Shown here piece after piece: positions 48,963 through 57,870 of a stretch of 64,000 nt of DNA. Within the stretch, counting starts at the first letter, position 1. Each line of letters begins with the position of its first letter. The notes below the pieces were generated by a model, which saw only the letters and a list, made by a program, of their open reading frames with translations, had not been told where the DNA came from and searched no databases. A program made the position numbers and the translations under genes. The DNA is from Actinokineospora spheciospongiae (GTDB lineage: Bacteria; Actinomycetota; Actinomycetes; Mycobacteriales; Pseudonocardiaceae), in NCBI RefSeq assembly GCF_000564855.1, contig NZ_AYXG01000101.1, forward strand, positions 1-64,000. Direction: 5' to 3'.

Positions 48963-50471
48963 TCAGACGCGGCTGCGCAGGCGGGACACCAGGGCGGTCA
49001 CGGACCGGCGGTTGCGCTTGGGCAGCCTGCCCTCGGCGGCGTCGGCGATGATCGCGTCCACCGTCTCGGCGGCGTCGGCCTTGTTGGTGCCGATGCCGCC
49101 GGTGGGGCCGCGCTTGATCCAGCCGACGACGTACTCCCCCGGCCTGCCCGCCACCCGCCCGTCGGCGTTCGGGATGGTGCCGGTGAGCTCGTCGAACGGC
49201 AGGCCGGGCACGGGGGTGCCGTGGTAGCCGACCGACCGGACGACCTGGTCGGCGGCGATCTCGACCATGCCGTCGGCACCGGAGACGCGCAGCCCGCGCA
49301 CCCGGGTGTCCCCGAGCGCCTCGAAGGGCGCGGAGTGGAAGCGGAGCACGATGCGCCTGCGGCCGGCCGCGGGCGGGGCGGACCAGTCCACGGCCTCCTG
49401 GGCCACCCCGCGCAGCAGCGCCGCCTTGTCGGCGGGAGCCGCTTCGGCGATGGTCTGCACCGTGCGGGGGTCTTCGGAGTCGACGACCACGTCGACGTCG
49501 TCCCGGGTGAGGAGGGCGATCAGTTCCGCGCGGGTGTAGGCGGCGTCCTCCGGGCCCCGGCGGGCGAGGAGGACGACCTCGCGGACCTTGCTCTCGCGCA
49601 ACCGGGTCAGCGCGGCGGGGGCGATGGACGTGCCCACCAGCGCGTCCGGGTCGGCGGTGAGGATGCGCGCCACGTCCACCGCGACGTTGCCGTTGCCCAC
49701 CAGGACCACGCGCTCGGCGGACAGGTCGACCGCGTCCCCGGCGACGTCCGGGTGGCCGTTGTACCAGGCCACGACGGTGGTGGCGGCCAGGCTGCCAGGC
49801 AGGTCCTCGCCGGGGATGCCGAGGGTGCGGGCCGAGGAGGCGCCGACGGCGTAGACGACCGCGTCGTACCGCGCCGTCAAGTCCGCCGTCGTGACGTCCC
49901 GACCCACCTCGACGCCCAACCGCAGTCGCAGCCTGGGGTGGCTGTGGAAGCGGGCGAACGCCTCGCCGATCTTCTTGGTGGCCGGGTGGTCCGGTGCGAC
50001 ACCGAACCGCACCAGGCCACCGGCGACGGACAGCCGGTCGATCAGGGTGATGCGCGCGTTGGTGCGCAGCAACAGGTCCTGCACGGCGTACATGCCCGCC
50101 GGACCGGTCCCCACCACCGCCACCTCCAGCGGCGCCGGGTTGCCGGGGATCGTGCGCTCGAACGCAGGCGGCCCCCAGGGGTGCAGGTTCGGCGTGGCGG
50201 CCTCCGCGATCACGTCCCGGCCCGCGAAGTACTCGGCGTTGATCCCGGCGTAGACCTGGAGCGGTCCGGTCAGGGCGGCGACCGGGAAGATCGCGTCCAC
50301 CGGGCACGCGTCGACGCACGCGCCGCAGTCGATGCACGTCCCCGGGTCGATGTAGAGCATGTCGGTGCTGCCGAAGTCGGGCTCACCCGGTGCCGGGTGG
50401 ATGCAGTTGACCGGGCACACCGAGACGCAGGACGCGTCGTTGCAGCACGTCTGGGTGATCGCGAAGGCCAT
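48963..50471 (-). CDS. Ferredoxin / NADPH-ferredoxin reductase fusion (FprB-like)
   Basis: The 502-residue protein starts with a seven-iron-type ferredoxin (Cys in CCNDASCVSVCPVNC, then C46, C49, C52 and C56 in TCIDCGACVDACP) and continues as an adrenodoxin-reductase-like flavoprotein with an FAD motif (VVGTGPAGMYAVQDLLLR) and a pyridine-nucleotide motif (VLVGNGNVAVDVARIL). The domain order is that of mycobacterial FprB. It moves electrons from NADPH to an iron-sulfur carrier. It starts 3 bases after the AurF-like oxygenase gene, so it is very probably the electron source for that enzyme. Confidence 0.92.
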   Translation of the reverse strand: MAFAITQTCCNDASCVSVCPVNCIHPAPGEPDFGSTDMLYIDPGTCIDCGACVDACPVDAIFPVAALTGPLQVYAGINAEYFAGRDVIAEAATPNLHPWGPPAFERTIPGNPAPLEVAVVGTGPAGMYAVQDLLLRTNARITLIDRLSVAGGLVRFGVAPDHPATKKIGEAFARFHSHPRLRLRLGVEVGRDVTTADLTARYDAVVYAVGASSARTLGIPGEDLPGSLAATTVVAWYNGHPDVAGDAVDLSAERVVLVGNGNVAVDVARILTADPDALVGTSIAPAALTRLRESKVREVVLLARRGPEDAAYTRAELIALLTRDDVDVVVDSEDPRTVQTIAEAAPADKAALLRGVAQEAVDWSAPPAAGRRRIVLRFHSAPFEALGDTRVRGLRVSGADGMVEIAADQVVRSVGYHGTPVPGLPFDELTGTIPNADGRVAGRPGEYVVGWIKRGPTGGIGTNKADAAETVDAIIADAAEGRLPKRNRRSVTALVSRLRSRV

Positions 50472-50474
50472 GGC

Positions 50475-51392
50475 TCAGATCAGGTTCGCGCGCTTGTAGA
50501 AGACGGTGGCGGCACGGGTGAGCAGACCCGCGGAGTGCAGGAACTCCATCAGCCCGGCGCAGCTGGAGCGCAGCATCGCCTTGTGGTGCTCGTTGGCCTT
50601 GGCCTCGCGGCGGGCCCGCTCGGCGTCGAGGCCCGCGTTGGCGTAGATGTCCTCGTTCCACATGCTCGTGACGATGGCGTACGCGGCGATCGCGACCACG
50701 AGGGCGTTGAACTGCTTGCGCGCCCAACTCGCGCCCGCCAGCCGCTCCTTGGTCTCCTGCCTGGCGAACTTCATGTGCCGGGATTCCTCGACCACGTGGA
50801 TGTTGTTGATGGTGCGCACGAACGGCACCACCCGCTCGTCGCGCATCCAGTCCCGCTGCATCACGTCGAGGACTTCCTCGGCGACCAGGATGGCGGCGTA
50901 GGCGGCCTCCCCGAAGGCGAGGGTCTTGAACCCGCGGCCCAACTCCACGACGACCCGGCGCGGCCGGTAGGCGGGGGCGCCCAGCTTGGCGGCGCCGCGG
51001 GCGAACATGATCGAGTGCCTGCACTCGTCGGCGATCTCGGTCAGCGCCCACTGGAACGCGGGGTCGGTCGGGTCCTTGGCGTAGAAGTCCCTGAGCACCA
51101 TCTGCTGCAGGATCATCTCGAACCAGATGCCGGTGCTGGCGACCGACGCGGCCTCGTGGCGGGTCAGCTCGCGCTGCTGCTCGGGGGTCATCTCGTCCCA
51201 GTACGAGGTGCCGTACAGGGTGCTCCACTCCGGGCTCGCGCCGTGGTAGGCGGTGTCGAGCGGGGTCTCCCAGTCGACCTCCTCCACGGGGTCGTAGGAC
51301 GAGGTGCGCGCGGAGTCCAGCAGCGTGCGCGCGACGGCCTGCCGGTCCGGCGCGAACACGTCCGTGCGGCCACGAGGATCGACGCTGGTCAT
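50475..51392 (-). CDS. AurF-family di-iron oxygenase
   Basis: The 305-residue helical protein matches the AurF/p-aminobenzoate N-oxygenase-like family. Visible metal-ligand motifs are the helix WFEMILQQM, EIADECRHSIMFARG, EEVLDVMQRDW and VVEESRHMKFARQE. The family oxidises amines to nitroso or nitro groups or performs other oxygen insertions; the substrate here is unknown. The ATG at 51392 has AGGAGG 4 bases before it. It forms an operon with a ferredoxin-reductase fusion. Two tandem palindromes lie in its promoter, suggesting TetR-type control. Confidence 0.88.
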   Translation of the reverse strand: MTSVDPRGRTDVFAPDRQAVARTLLDSARTSSYDPVEEVDWETPLDTAYHGASPEWSTLYGTSYWDEMTPEQQRELTRHEAASVASTGIWFEMILQQMVLRDFYAKDPTDPAFQWALTEIADECRHSIMFARGAAKLGAPAYRPRRVVVELGRGFKTLAFGEAAYAAILVAEEVLDVMQRDWMRDERVVPFVRTINNIHVVEESRHMKFARQETKERLAGASWARKQFNALVVAIAAYAIVTSMWNEDIYANAGLDAERARREAKANEHHKAMLRSSCAGLMEFLHSAGLLTRAATVFYKRANLI

Positions 51393-51416
51393 GGGGCCTC
51401 CTGACGTCATGGAGAA

Positions 51417-51449
51417 TGTTACCCGAGGTTACTGTTACCCAAGGTAACA
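51417..51449 (-). promoter_or_regulatory. Two tandem TetR-type operators before the AurF operon
   Basis: TGTTACCCAAGGTAACA (51433-51449) is a perfect 7-bp dyad with a 3-base centre. TGTTACCCGAGGTTACT (51417-51433) is a near copy sharing one base and phased 16 bp. They lie 25-57 bases upstream of the operon's start codon. No dedicated regulator gene is adjacent. Confidence 0.65.
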
Positions 51450-51648
51450 CACCTGACGCCGGGGCCGCACGGGTAATCTTCCCTGCTCGCGCGGGTTGGT
51501 CAACACCCTCTTCCACCGGGTGCCCCACCCGGCTCGGACTTACACCACCTCGCGGGCCACGGCGGGTGGGCCGCGCGTGGCCGCTGTGCTGATTCCGCCG
51601 GTGGCGTAAGCGGGGCCCGACGCCCGGTGGCGGCCCTACCTTGGTCGC
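51450..51648. promoter_or_regulatory. Rest of the divergent region; leaderless promoter of the next hydrolase
   Basis: TACCTT (51637-51642) lies 6 bases before the ATG at 51649, which has no ribosome site, so that gene is probably leaderless. No convincing -35 box or other dyad is seen in the rest of the stretch. Confidence 0.4.
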
Positions 51649-52452
51649 ATGGACCCCATGATCACGGGTACGGCGGCGGGCGTGCCGTTCACCGCGCTGC
51701 CGCCCGCGGGCGGTGGCGCCGCGCCGCTGGTCGTCAGCTGGCACATGATGGACCCGCCGAGGTCGGACGCCGCGTTCGCCGCCGCCTTGCCGATGCTCGA
51801 CCTGCCCGCGTGGCGGGTGCACCTGGGGATGCCGATGTGCGGGGCGCGGATGGTCGACGGGAGCACGGACGCCATCGTGGCGCTGATGCGCGAGGACGCC
51901 CTGATGTCGTTCCTGCACCCGTTCGTCCGGCAGGCGACCGAGGAGTTCCCGGCCGCGCTGGCATCGATCCGCGAGCAGCTGCCGGTCGGCGGCGGTCCCA
52001 TCGGGGTGCTCGGTGGCTCGCTGGGTGGGGCCGTCGCGCTGCGGGTGCTCGCCGAAACCGACATCCCGGTCGCGGCGGGCGCCGTGGTGAACGCCGCCAT
52101 CCGGATGCGGTCCGTCGTCGACCTCTTCCCGGGGGAATACGCGTACGACGCCGAGTCCACAGAGGTCGTCGACGGCTTGGACTTCGTCGCCAGGGCGGGG
52201 GCGATCGCCGGTCGCGCGCCGCTGCTGGTCGTCAGCGGCGAGCTGGACCACCCGGCGCTGCGGGCCGACGCGGTCGACCTCGTCGACGCCGTGGGGGAAC
52301 GCGCCGAACTGCTGTCGATCCCCGGGTTGGCGCACCCGCTCGCCGAGGAGCCCGGCATCGAGCCCGCACCGCAGCTGCCGCAGGCGCGCGAGGTGGACGC
52401 GGGTCTGACCGCCTGGTTCCGGCGTCACCTGGCCGTGGGCCCACAGGGCTGA
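51649..52452 (+). CDS. Alpha/beta hydrolase
   Basis: The 267-residue protein shows a cytoplasmic alpha/beta-hydrolase plan: strand-turn PLVVSWHMMDPPRSD, nucleophile serine in VLGGSLGGAVAL, acid in SGELDHPAL and histidine in GLAHPLAEEPG. No signal peptide is present. The family is broad (dienelactone-hydrolase-like to esterase), so the substrate is open. It appears to be leaderless. It is divergent from the AurF operon across 256 bases and convergent with the XRE gene. Confidence 0.85.
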   Translation: MDPMITGTAAGVPFTALPPAGGGAAPLVVSWHMMDPPRSDAAFAAALPMLDLPAWRVHLGMPMCGARMVDGSTDAIVALMREDALMSFLHPFVRQATEEFPAALASIREQLPVGGGPIGVLGGSLGGAVALRVLAETDIPVAAGAVVNAAIRMRSVVDLFPGEYAYDAESTEVVDGLDFVARAGAIAGRAPLLVVSGELDHPALRADAVDLVDAVGERAELLSIPGLAHPLAEEPGIEPAPQLPQAREVDAGLTAWFRRHLAVGPQG

Positions 52453-52462
52453 CGGCTCGACC

Positions 52463-53296
52463 TCACCGCGCGCACAGCCGGTCCAGCGCGGACTGACTGA
52501 CTTCGTCGGCCGCGCGGCAGATCATCAACCGCTGGTCCGGGTCCTGCACCGGCACCAGCACCTCGAAGTCCAACGCGATCACCCCGACGTCGGGGCGCCG
52601 CACCACCTTGAGGCCACGCCCGCTGACCTTGACGTCCCGCTCGGCCCACAGCCGCGCGAACTCCTCGTGGTGGGTGGTCAACCCGGTGATGAGCCCGGTC
52701 AACTCCGCGTCCTCCGGGTGCGCGGCCCACGCAGCGCGCAGGTAGGCGATGCCCTGCCGCACGACGTGCTCGCGGTCGTCGTGGAACCGGCTCACCTCCG
52801 GGTGCAGCAGGCACAGCCACATCGCGTTGCGCTGCGACGGCGGCAGGGTGCCGAAGTCCACCAGCAGCGCCGCCATCTCGCTGTTCCAGGCGAGGATGTC
52901 GAAGCGGTGGTTCATCAGCATGGCGGGCAGCGGCGACAGGTCGGCGACCAGCCGGGCCAGGGGCGGCGCCGCGGCGGTGGCGGGCCGGTCGGCGGTGCGG
53001 GGGCGCTGGTGGGCCAGGTCGAACAGGTAGGCGCGTTCGTCGGGGGCCAGGCGCAGCGCCCCGGCCAGCGCCTCCACCACCTCCGCCGAGGGCCGCAGCC
53101 CGCGGGCCTGCTCCAACCGCACGACGTAGTCGACGCTGACCCCGGCCAGTTCGGCGACCTCCTCGCGGCGCAGCCCGGGGGTCCGCCGGGACCGCCCGCG
53201 CGGGGGCAGGTCGAAGTCGCGCGGGTCCAGGCGTTCGCGCCGGGTCCGCAGGAACGCGGCCAACTCCTGCGCCGGGTCGATCGTGCGGGTCGTCAT
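52463..53296 (-). CDS. XRE/MmyB-like transcriptional regulator
   Basis: The 277-residue protein has an N-terminal helix-turn-helix (RRTPGLRREEVAELAGVSVDYVVRLEQ) and the MmyB-type PAS-like ligand domain (LSPLPAMLMNHRFDILAWNSEMAAL, then NAMWLCLLHPEVSRFHDD). Relatives sense hydrophobic molecules and often sit divergent from an oxidoreductase they control. Here the divergent gene is an aldo/keto reductase 117 bases away. Confidence 0.9.
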   Translation of the reverse strand: MTTRTIDPAQELAAFLRTRRERLDPRDFDLPPRGRSRRTPGLRREEVAELAGVSVDYVVRLEQARGLRPSAEVVEALAGALRLAPDERAYLFDLAHQRPRTADRPATAAAPPLARLVADLSPLPAMLMNHRFDILAWNSEMAALLVDFGTLPPSQRNAMWLCLLHPEVSRFHDDREHVVRQGIAYLRAAWAAHPEDAELTGLITGLTTHHEEFARLWAERDVKVSGRGLKVVRRPDVGVIALDFEVLVPVQDPDQRLMICRAADEVSQSALDRLCAR

Positions 53297-53326
53297 GCCC
53301 GGTCCAACAGCCGGGGTGGGACTGCT

Positions 53327-53338
53327 CTTCCCAGGAAG
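53327..53338. promoter_or_regulatory. Short dyad between the XRE and reductase genes
   Basis: CTTCC and GGAAG are inverted arms 2 bases apart in the 117-base divergent region. It is a candidate MmyB-type regulator site, judged only from position and symmetry. Confidence 0.35.
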
Positions 53339-53413
53339 TCCTCTCCCTTACCCCCGGGTCGCGGCGGTCGCAGACTCGGTCCCGACGGCGGATCACGAGC
53401 ACAGGAGGACACG

Positions 53414-54472
53414 ATGTCGCTCACCCTGGACAGCTACCGGCTGCTGGGCCGCTCCGGGCTGCGGGTCTCACCGCTGGCGCTGGGCACGGCGACCTTCGGC
53501 ACCGAGTTCGGCTGGGGCGCGGAGAAGGACGAGGCGCGCACGCTGTTCGACACCTACGTCGGGCGCGGCGGGAACTTCGTCGACACCGCGAACACCTACA
53601 CCGGCGGCAGCGCCGAGCGCTGGCTGGGCGAGTTCACCCGGGACAACCGCGAGGGCCTGGTGCTGGCCACGAAGTACACGACGCTGCGCAGGCCCGGCGA
53701 CCCGAACTCCACGGGGAGCCACCGCAAGAGCCTGTTCGCGTCGGTGGAGACCAGCCTGCGGCGGCTGGGCACCGACTACCTCGACCTGCTCCACCTGCAC
53801 GTGTGGGACTTCACCACACCCGTCGAGGAGGTCCTGCGCGGCCTGGACGACCTGGTCCGCCAGGGCAAGGTGCTGTACGTGGCGATGTCCAACGCCCCGG
53901 CCTGGGAGGTCTCGCGCATGCAGGCGATCGCCGATCTGCGCGGCTGGTCGCCGCTGGTCGGGTTGCAGGTCGAGTACAACCTGCTCAACCGGGCCGCGGA
54001 GCGCGACCTGATCCCCATGGCCAGGGCGGTGGGGCTGGGGGTGACCCCGTACTCGCCGCTGGCGGGCGGTCTGCTGACCGGCAAGTACAGCCGCGCCGAC
54101 CTGACCGCGGCGGACACCGGGGAGGGCACCCGCAGGAGCTTCAACGCGGGCCTGGGCCTGGTCAACGAGCGGAACCTCGCGATCGCCGACGTCGTGCGGG
54201 AGGTCGCCGCGGAGCTGGGCCACACCCCCGCGCAGGTCGCGCTGGCCTGGACCCTGGGCAACCCGGACGTGGTGGCACCGATCATCGGCGCCCGCACCCC
54301 CGAGCAGCTGGAGGGGAACCTGGGCGCCCTGGAGGTCGACCTCACCGCCGCCCACCTGGCCCGCCTCGACGAGGCCAGCGCCATCGACCTCGGCTTCCCG
54401 CACGACCTGCTGGCCAGTGACCACATCCGCACCGTGATGAGGGGGGACCTGAAGATCGAGAGCCGCCGCTGA
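53414..54472 (+). CDS. Aldo/keto reductase
   Basis: The 352-residue TIM-barrel protein has the AKR tetrad: Asp and Tyr in FVDTANTYTGGSAE, Lys in LATKYT and His in LHLHVWD, with the NADPH-binding end PIIGARTPEQLEGNL. It should reduce aldehydes or ketones in the cytoplasm. AGGAGG lies 5 bases before the ATG (53414); the frame is open upstream only as a shadow. It is divergent from and probably regulated by the XRE/MmyB-like gene. Confidence 0.93.
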   Translation: MSLTLDSYRLLGRSGLRVSPLALGTATFGTEFGWGAEKDEARTLFDTYVGRGGNFVDTANTYTGGSAERWLGEFTRDNREGLVLATKYTTLRRPGDPNSTGSHRKSLFASVETSLRRLGTDYLDLLHLHVWDFTTPVEEVLRGLDDLVRQGKVLYVAMSNAPAWEVSRMQAIADLRGWSPLVGLQVEYNLLNRAAERDLIPMARAVGLGVTPYSPLAGGLLTGKYSRADLTAADTGEGTRRSFNAGLGLVNERNLAIADVVREVAAELGHTPAQVALAWTLGNPDVVAPIIGARTPEQLEGNLGALEVDLTAAHLARLDEASAIDLGFPHDLLASDHIRTVMRGDLKIESRR

Positions 54473-54597
54473 CAGCCCGCCGGGGCCGTGCGGGCGGTGA
54501 CAGGTGGGGCGGGCCACCGGACTGTTGCGGGGGTCTGCCCCATCGCCCAGGGCGCCGCCGGTTCCTACCTTCGACACCACCTACGAAGGGGGTTCTG

Positions 54598-56073
54598 GTG
54601 CGTCGAGTGGCGGTGGCCGCGGCTGTGGTGCTGACGGTGGGGGCCGTGGTGGGCGCTCCCCCGGCCCTGGCGGAGTCGGGGGTTGCGGGGGTGGTCTGGC
54701 ACGGGTGCTCGACCGGGCCGGACGACCCGCTGGGCGCGGCGTTGGACGAGGCGGGCGCGCAGTGCGGTCGGGTGCGCGTCCCGGTGGACTACCGGCAGCC
54801 GCGCGGGCGGTCGATCGACATCGCGCTGGCGCGGGTGCGGGCGACCGACCCGGCGCGGCGGCGGGGTGTGCTGGTGGTCAACCCGGGCGGGCCGGGCGTG
54901 CCGGGGATGGAGCAGGTGCTGCTGGCCGGGGCGGTGCCGGAGGTCGCCGCGCGCTACGACTTCGTCGGGGTGGACCCGAGGTTCGTCGGGCGCAGCGCGC
55001 CGCTGCGCTGCGACTGGGACACCGACACCTTCCTGCGGTCGGCCGGTCCGGACCGGCGGGCGTTCACCGAGAGCGCGGACCTGGCCCGGCGGCTCGCGGC
55101 GGGCTGCGCCGCCGACCGCGACCGGCTGCCCTTCGCCTCCACCCGCAACACCGCCCGGGACCTCGACCTCGTCCGGCGGGCGCTCGGCGAGGAGCGGATC
55201 TCCTACCTCGGGGTGTCCTACGGGACCTACCTGGGCGCGGTGTACCTCCAGATGTTCGGCGCGCACGCCGACCGGTTCGTGCTGGACTCCGCGGTCGACC
55301 CCGCCGTCCACGGACCCAACCTGCTGCGGCGCAGTGCCCCCGCCATGGCCGCCGCGCTGCGGCACTGGGCGGGCTCGGCGGCGGCCCGCGAACTGGGCGC
55401 CGACGCCGACGCGGTCCTGGCCACCGTCAACCGGATCAACCAGACCGCCACCCGGGGACCGCTGCGCGTTGGACAGTACTCAGTGGACGAACACGTCCTG
55501 CCCTACCTGTTGCTCGCAGGTCTTTACGACGACAGTCCCGAGGCGCAGGCCGACCTCACCGCGACCGTGCGCGCGCTCGACGCGGCGGCCCGGGGGATCG
55601 CCGTCACCCCGCCACCGGCCCTGGAGCACACCTTGGCCGGTGTCCTCACCGGTGCTGGTCCGGCCACCGACCGGGCGGGCACGCCCATCCTGTGCGCCGA
55701 CCGGGCCGCGTCCCGCGACCCGGCCACCTACTTCCGCGACATCCAGGCCCACCGCGCCGCCGAACCGCTGTTCGGTCCGCTGACCCGCAACATCACCCCG
55801 TGCGCGTTCTGGCCGGTGCGCCCGGTCGAACCGCCCACGACCATCGACACCGGCGCCCCGGTCCTGGTCGTCGGCGCCGACGGCGACCCCGTCACCCCGC
55901 ACGCGGGGCAGCTCGCCCTGCACCGCGCCCTCCCCGGTTCCCGCCTGGTGACCCTGCGCGGCGCGTTCCGCCACGGCGTCTACCTCGCCGCGGGCAACTC
56001 CTGCGTCGACACGGCGGTGCGGGACCACCTGCTCGGCGGAGCACTCCCCGCGACGGACCGGACCTGCGGCTGA
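54598..56073 (+). CDS. Secreted S33-family (tripeptidyl aminopeptidase-like) peptidase
   Basis: The 491-residue protein has a signal peptide (MRRVAVAAAVVLTVGAVVGA, cut near ALAES) and the S33 pattern: VNPGGPGVPGM oxyanion loop, nucleophile in GVSYGTYLG, acid in GADGDPVTP and histidine in FRHGVYL. Cysteines in the lid and C-terminus should form disulfides. It is a paralogue of the peptidase at 47023 with a shorter lid. GAAGGGGG precedes the GTG start. A strong terminator follows. Confidence 0.9.
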   Translation: MRRVAVAAAVVLTVGAVVGAPPALAESGVAGVVWHGCSTGPDDPLGAALDEAGAQCGRVRVPVDYRQPRGRSIDIALARVRATDPARRRGVLVVNPGGPGVPGMEQVLLAGAVPEVAARYDFVGVDPRFVGRSAPLRCDWDTDTFLRSAGPDRRAFTESADLARRLAAGCAADRDRLPFASTRNTARDLDLVRRALGEERISYLGVSYGTYLGAVYLQMFGAHADRFVLDSAVDPAVHGPNLLRRSAPAMAAALRHWAGSAAARELGADADAVLATVNRINQTATRGPLRVGQYSVDEHVLPYLLLAGLYDDSPEAQADLTATVRALDAAARGIAVTPPPALEHTLAGVLTGAGPATDRAGTPILCADRAASRDPATYFRDIQAHRAAEPLFGPLTRNITPCAFWPVRPVEPPTTIDTGAPVLVVGADGDPVTPHAGQLALHRALPGSRLVTLRGAFRHGVYLAAGNSCVDTAVRDHLLGGALPATDRTCG

Positions 56074-56100
56074 CCAGGCAGTCTTGATCCGGCGGACACG

Positions 56101-56141
56101 CCACGACGCCCGGTCCGGGTGATCCGGACCGGGCGTCGTGG
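56101..56141. terminator. Bidirectional hairpin between convergent genes
   Basis: A perfect 18-bp stem (56101-56118 with 56124-56141) closes on a 5-base loop, between the peptidase stop (56073) and the minus-strand lipoprotein stop (56156). Confidence 0.75.
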
Positions 56142-56155
56142 GTGGTCGGGGTGGG

Positions 56156-56350
56156 TCAGTCGGTGATGGTCATGACCACGGCGGCGCGGGCGCGCATGCC
56201 GTCGTCGTCGCGGTCGTCGTCGTCACCGTCGTCGTCGCCGCAGGCGGCGAGCAGCGGGAGCAGTCCGAGAACGGCCGTGGCCGCCAGCATGCGCAGCGAG
56301 CGGCGGGTGGTGTCGGGTGCCATGGTGTGCTTCCCATCCTCAGCGGACAT
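56156..56350 (-). CDS. Tiny Asp-rich lipoprotein
   Basis: The 64-residue product has a lipoprotein signal (RRSLRMLAATAVLGLLPLLAAC, lipobox Cys about residue 37) followed by an acidic run (GDDDGDDDDRDDDG) and a short tail. After processing only about 28 residues would remain on the membrane, with a strong negative charge that could bind cations. The ATG at 56350 is preceded by GGGAGGAG at 8 bases; an internal ATG at 56323 would give a 55-residue product. No partner is evident. Confidence 0.6.
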   Translation of the reverse strand: MSAEDGKHTMAPDTTRRSLRMLAATAVLGLLPLLAACGDDDGDDDDRDDDGMRARAAVVMTITD

Positions 56351-56407
56351 ACCGGTCACTCCTCCCATACCCCCTCCGACGCGCGCTCAAGCACCGCACG
56401 CACGACA

Positions 56408-56447
56408 GTGGCCGGTCACCGCCCGTGCGCGGGCAGTGACCGGCCAC
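56408..56447 (-). terminator. Terminator of the pntAB operon
   Basis: GTGGCCGGTCAC (56408-56419) pairs with its inverse (56436-56447). After one mismatch five further pairs lead to a 4-base loop. It lies just after the pntB stop at 56455. Confidence 0.7.
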
Positions 56448-56454
56448 CGGTTGC

Positions 56455-57867
56455 TCAGCCTGCGGACACCGGGGCGGGCAGCGCCGCGACGATGTCGACC
56501 ACGCGGTCCTTCGCGTCGCCGAAGAGCATCTGGGTGTTCTCGCGGAAGAACAGCGGGTTCTGCACCCCGGCGTAACCGGAGGCCATCGACCGCTTGAACA
56601 CCACGACGTTGCGCGCCTCCCACACGTGCAGGACCGGCATGCCCGCGATCGGGCTGGCCGGGTCCTCCGCTGCGGACGGGTTGACGGTGTCGTTCGCGCC
56701 GATCACCAGGACCACGTCGGTGTCGGCGAGGTCGTCGTTGATCTCGTCCATCTCCAGGACCACGTCGTAGGGGATGTTCGCCTCGGCCAGCAGCACGTTC
56801 ATGTGCCCGGGCAGGCGCCCGGCCACCGGGTGGATGCCGAAGCGGACCTCGACGCCCTGGGCGCGCAGGCGGCGGGTCATCTCCGCCACCGGGTGCTGGG
56901 CCTGGGCGACGGCCATGCCGTAGCCGGGGGTGATCACGACCGTGCGCGCGGAGGTGAGCAGCTCGGCGACCCCGGCCGCGTCGATCTCGCGGTGCTCGCC
57001 GTCGACCTGGGCGGCGCCGGAGGCGGTCGGGGCACCGAAGCCACCGGCGATCACGGAGACGAACGAGCGGTTCATCGCCTTGCACATGATGTAGGACAGG
57101 TAGGCACCGGAGGAGCCGACCAGCGCGCCGGTGATGATCAGCAGGTCGTTCGACAGCAGGAAGCCCGCGGCGGCGGCGGCCCAGCCCGAGTAGCTGTTGA
57201 GCATCGACACCACGACCGGCATGTCACCGCCGCCGATGGAGGCGACCAGGTGCAGGCCGAGCAGCAGCGCCACCACCGTGACCACGCCGAGCACCCACAC
57301 CGCGGGCTGCACCACGAACACGACCGTGAGCACCGCGAAGGCGACCAGGGCCAGCAGGTTGAGCACGTGGCGGCCCGGAAGCTGCAGCGGGGAGGAGTTG
57401 ATCCGGGCGGAGAGCTTGAGGTAGGCGATGATCGACCCGGTGAAGGTCACCGCGCCGATGAACACCCCGATGACGACCTCGGCGTGGTGCACCCCCAGCA
57501 GCGATCCCGTCAGCCCGTCCTCGGCGCCGTGGTCGAGGTAGCCGTTCCACCCCACCAGCACCGCGGCCAGGCCGACGAAGCTGTGCATGAGGGCGATCAG
57601 CTCGGGCATGCCGGTCATCTCGACGACCTTGGCCCGCCAGAGGCCGATGGCGGCCCCGACGACCAGCGCGACCACCAGCACCAGCAGGCCGGTCGCCCCG
57701 GAGTCCAGGTTCGCGGCGACCGCGGCCACCAGCGCGATGGTCATGCCCGCGATGCCCGTGCGTACGCCGGTGCGCGCGGTCTCGTGCTTGGCCAGCCCGG
57801 CGAGGCTGGCCAGGAACAGCAGCGCGGCCAGGAGGTAGGCCGCGGTGGTCAGTGTCTGTGCGGTCAC
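56455..57867 (-). CDS. pntB: NAD(P) transhydrogenase subunit beta
   Basis: The 470-residue protein has the PntB layout: about nine membrane helices (to about residue 265) and a C-terminal NADP(H)-binding domain with the motif [25 protein letters not shown] and [20 protein letters not shown]. Together with PntA it couples proton movement to hydride transfer between NADH and NADP+. It starts 3 bases after pntA. Confidence 0.95.
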   Translation of the reverse strand: MTAQTLTTAAYLLAALLFLASLAGLAKHETARTGVRTGIAGMTIALVAAVAANLDSGATGLLVLVVALVVGAAIGLWRAKVVEMTGMPELIALMHSFVGLAAVLVGWNGYLDHGAEDGLTGSLLGVHHAEVVIGVFIGAVTFTGSIIAYLKLSARINSSPLQLPGRHVLNLLALVAFAVLTVVFVVQPAVWVLGVVTVVALLLGLHLVASIGGGDMPVVVSMLNSYSGWAAAAAGFLLSNDLLIITGALVGSSGAYLSYIMCKAMNRSFVSVIAGGFGAPTASGAAQVDGEHREIDAAGVAELLTSARTVVITPGYGMAVAQAQHPVAEMTRRLRAQGVEVRFGIHPVAGRLPGHMNVLLAEANIPYDVVLEMDEINDDLADTDVVLVIGANDTVNPSAAEDPASPIAGMPVLHVWEARNVVVFKRSMASGYAGVQNPLFFRENTQMLFGDAKDRVVDIVAALPAPVSAG

Positions 57868-57870
57868 CGG

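Noticed and set aside
48963-51392. Nitro-compound natural-product gene cluster around the AurF-like gene
   Set aside because: Apart from its reductase there are no PKS, NRPS or tailoring genes adjacent.
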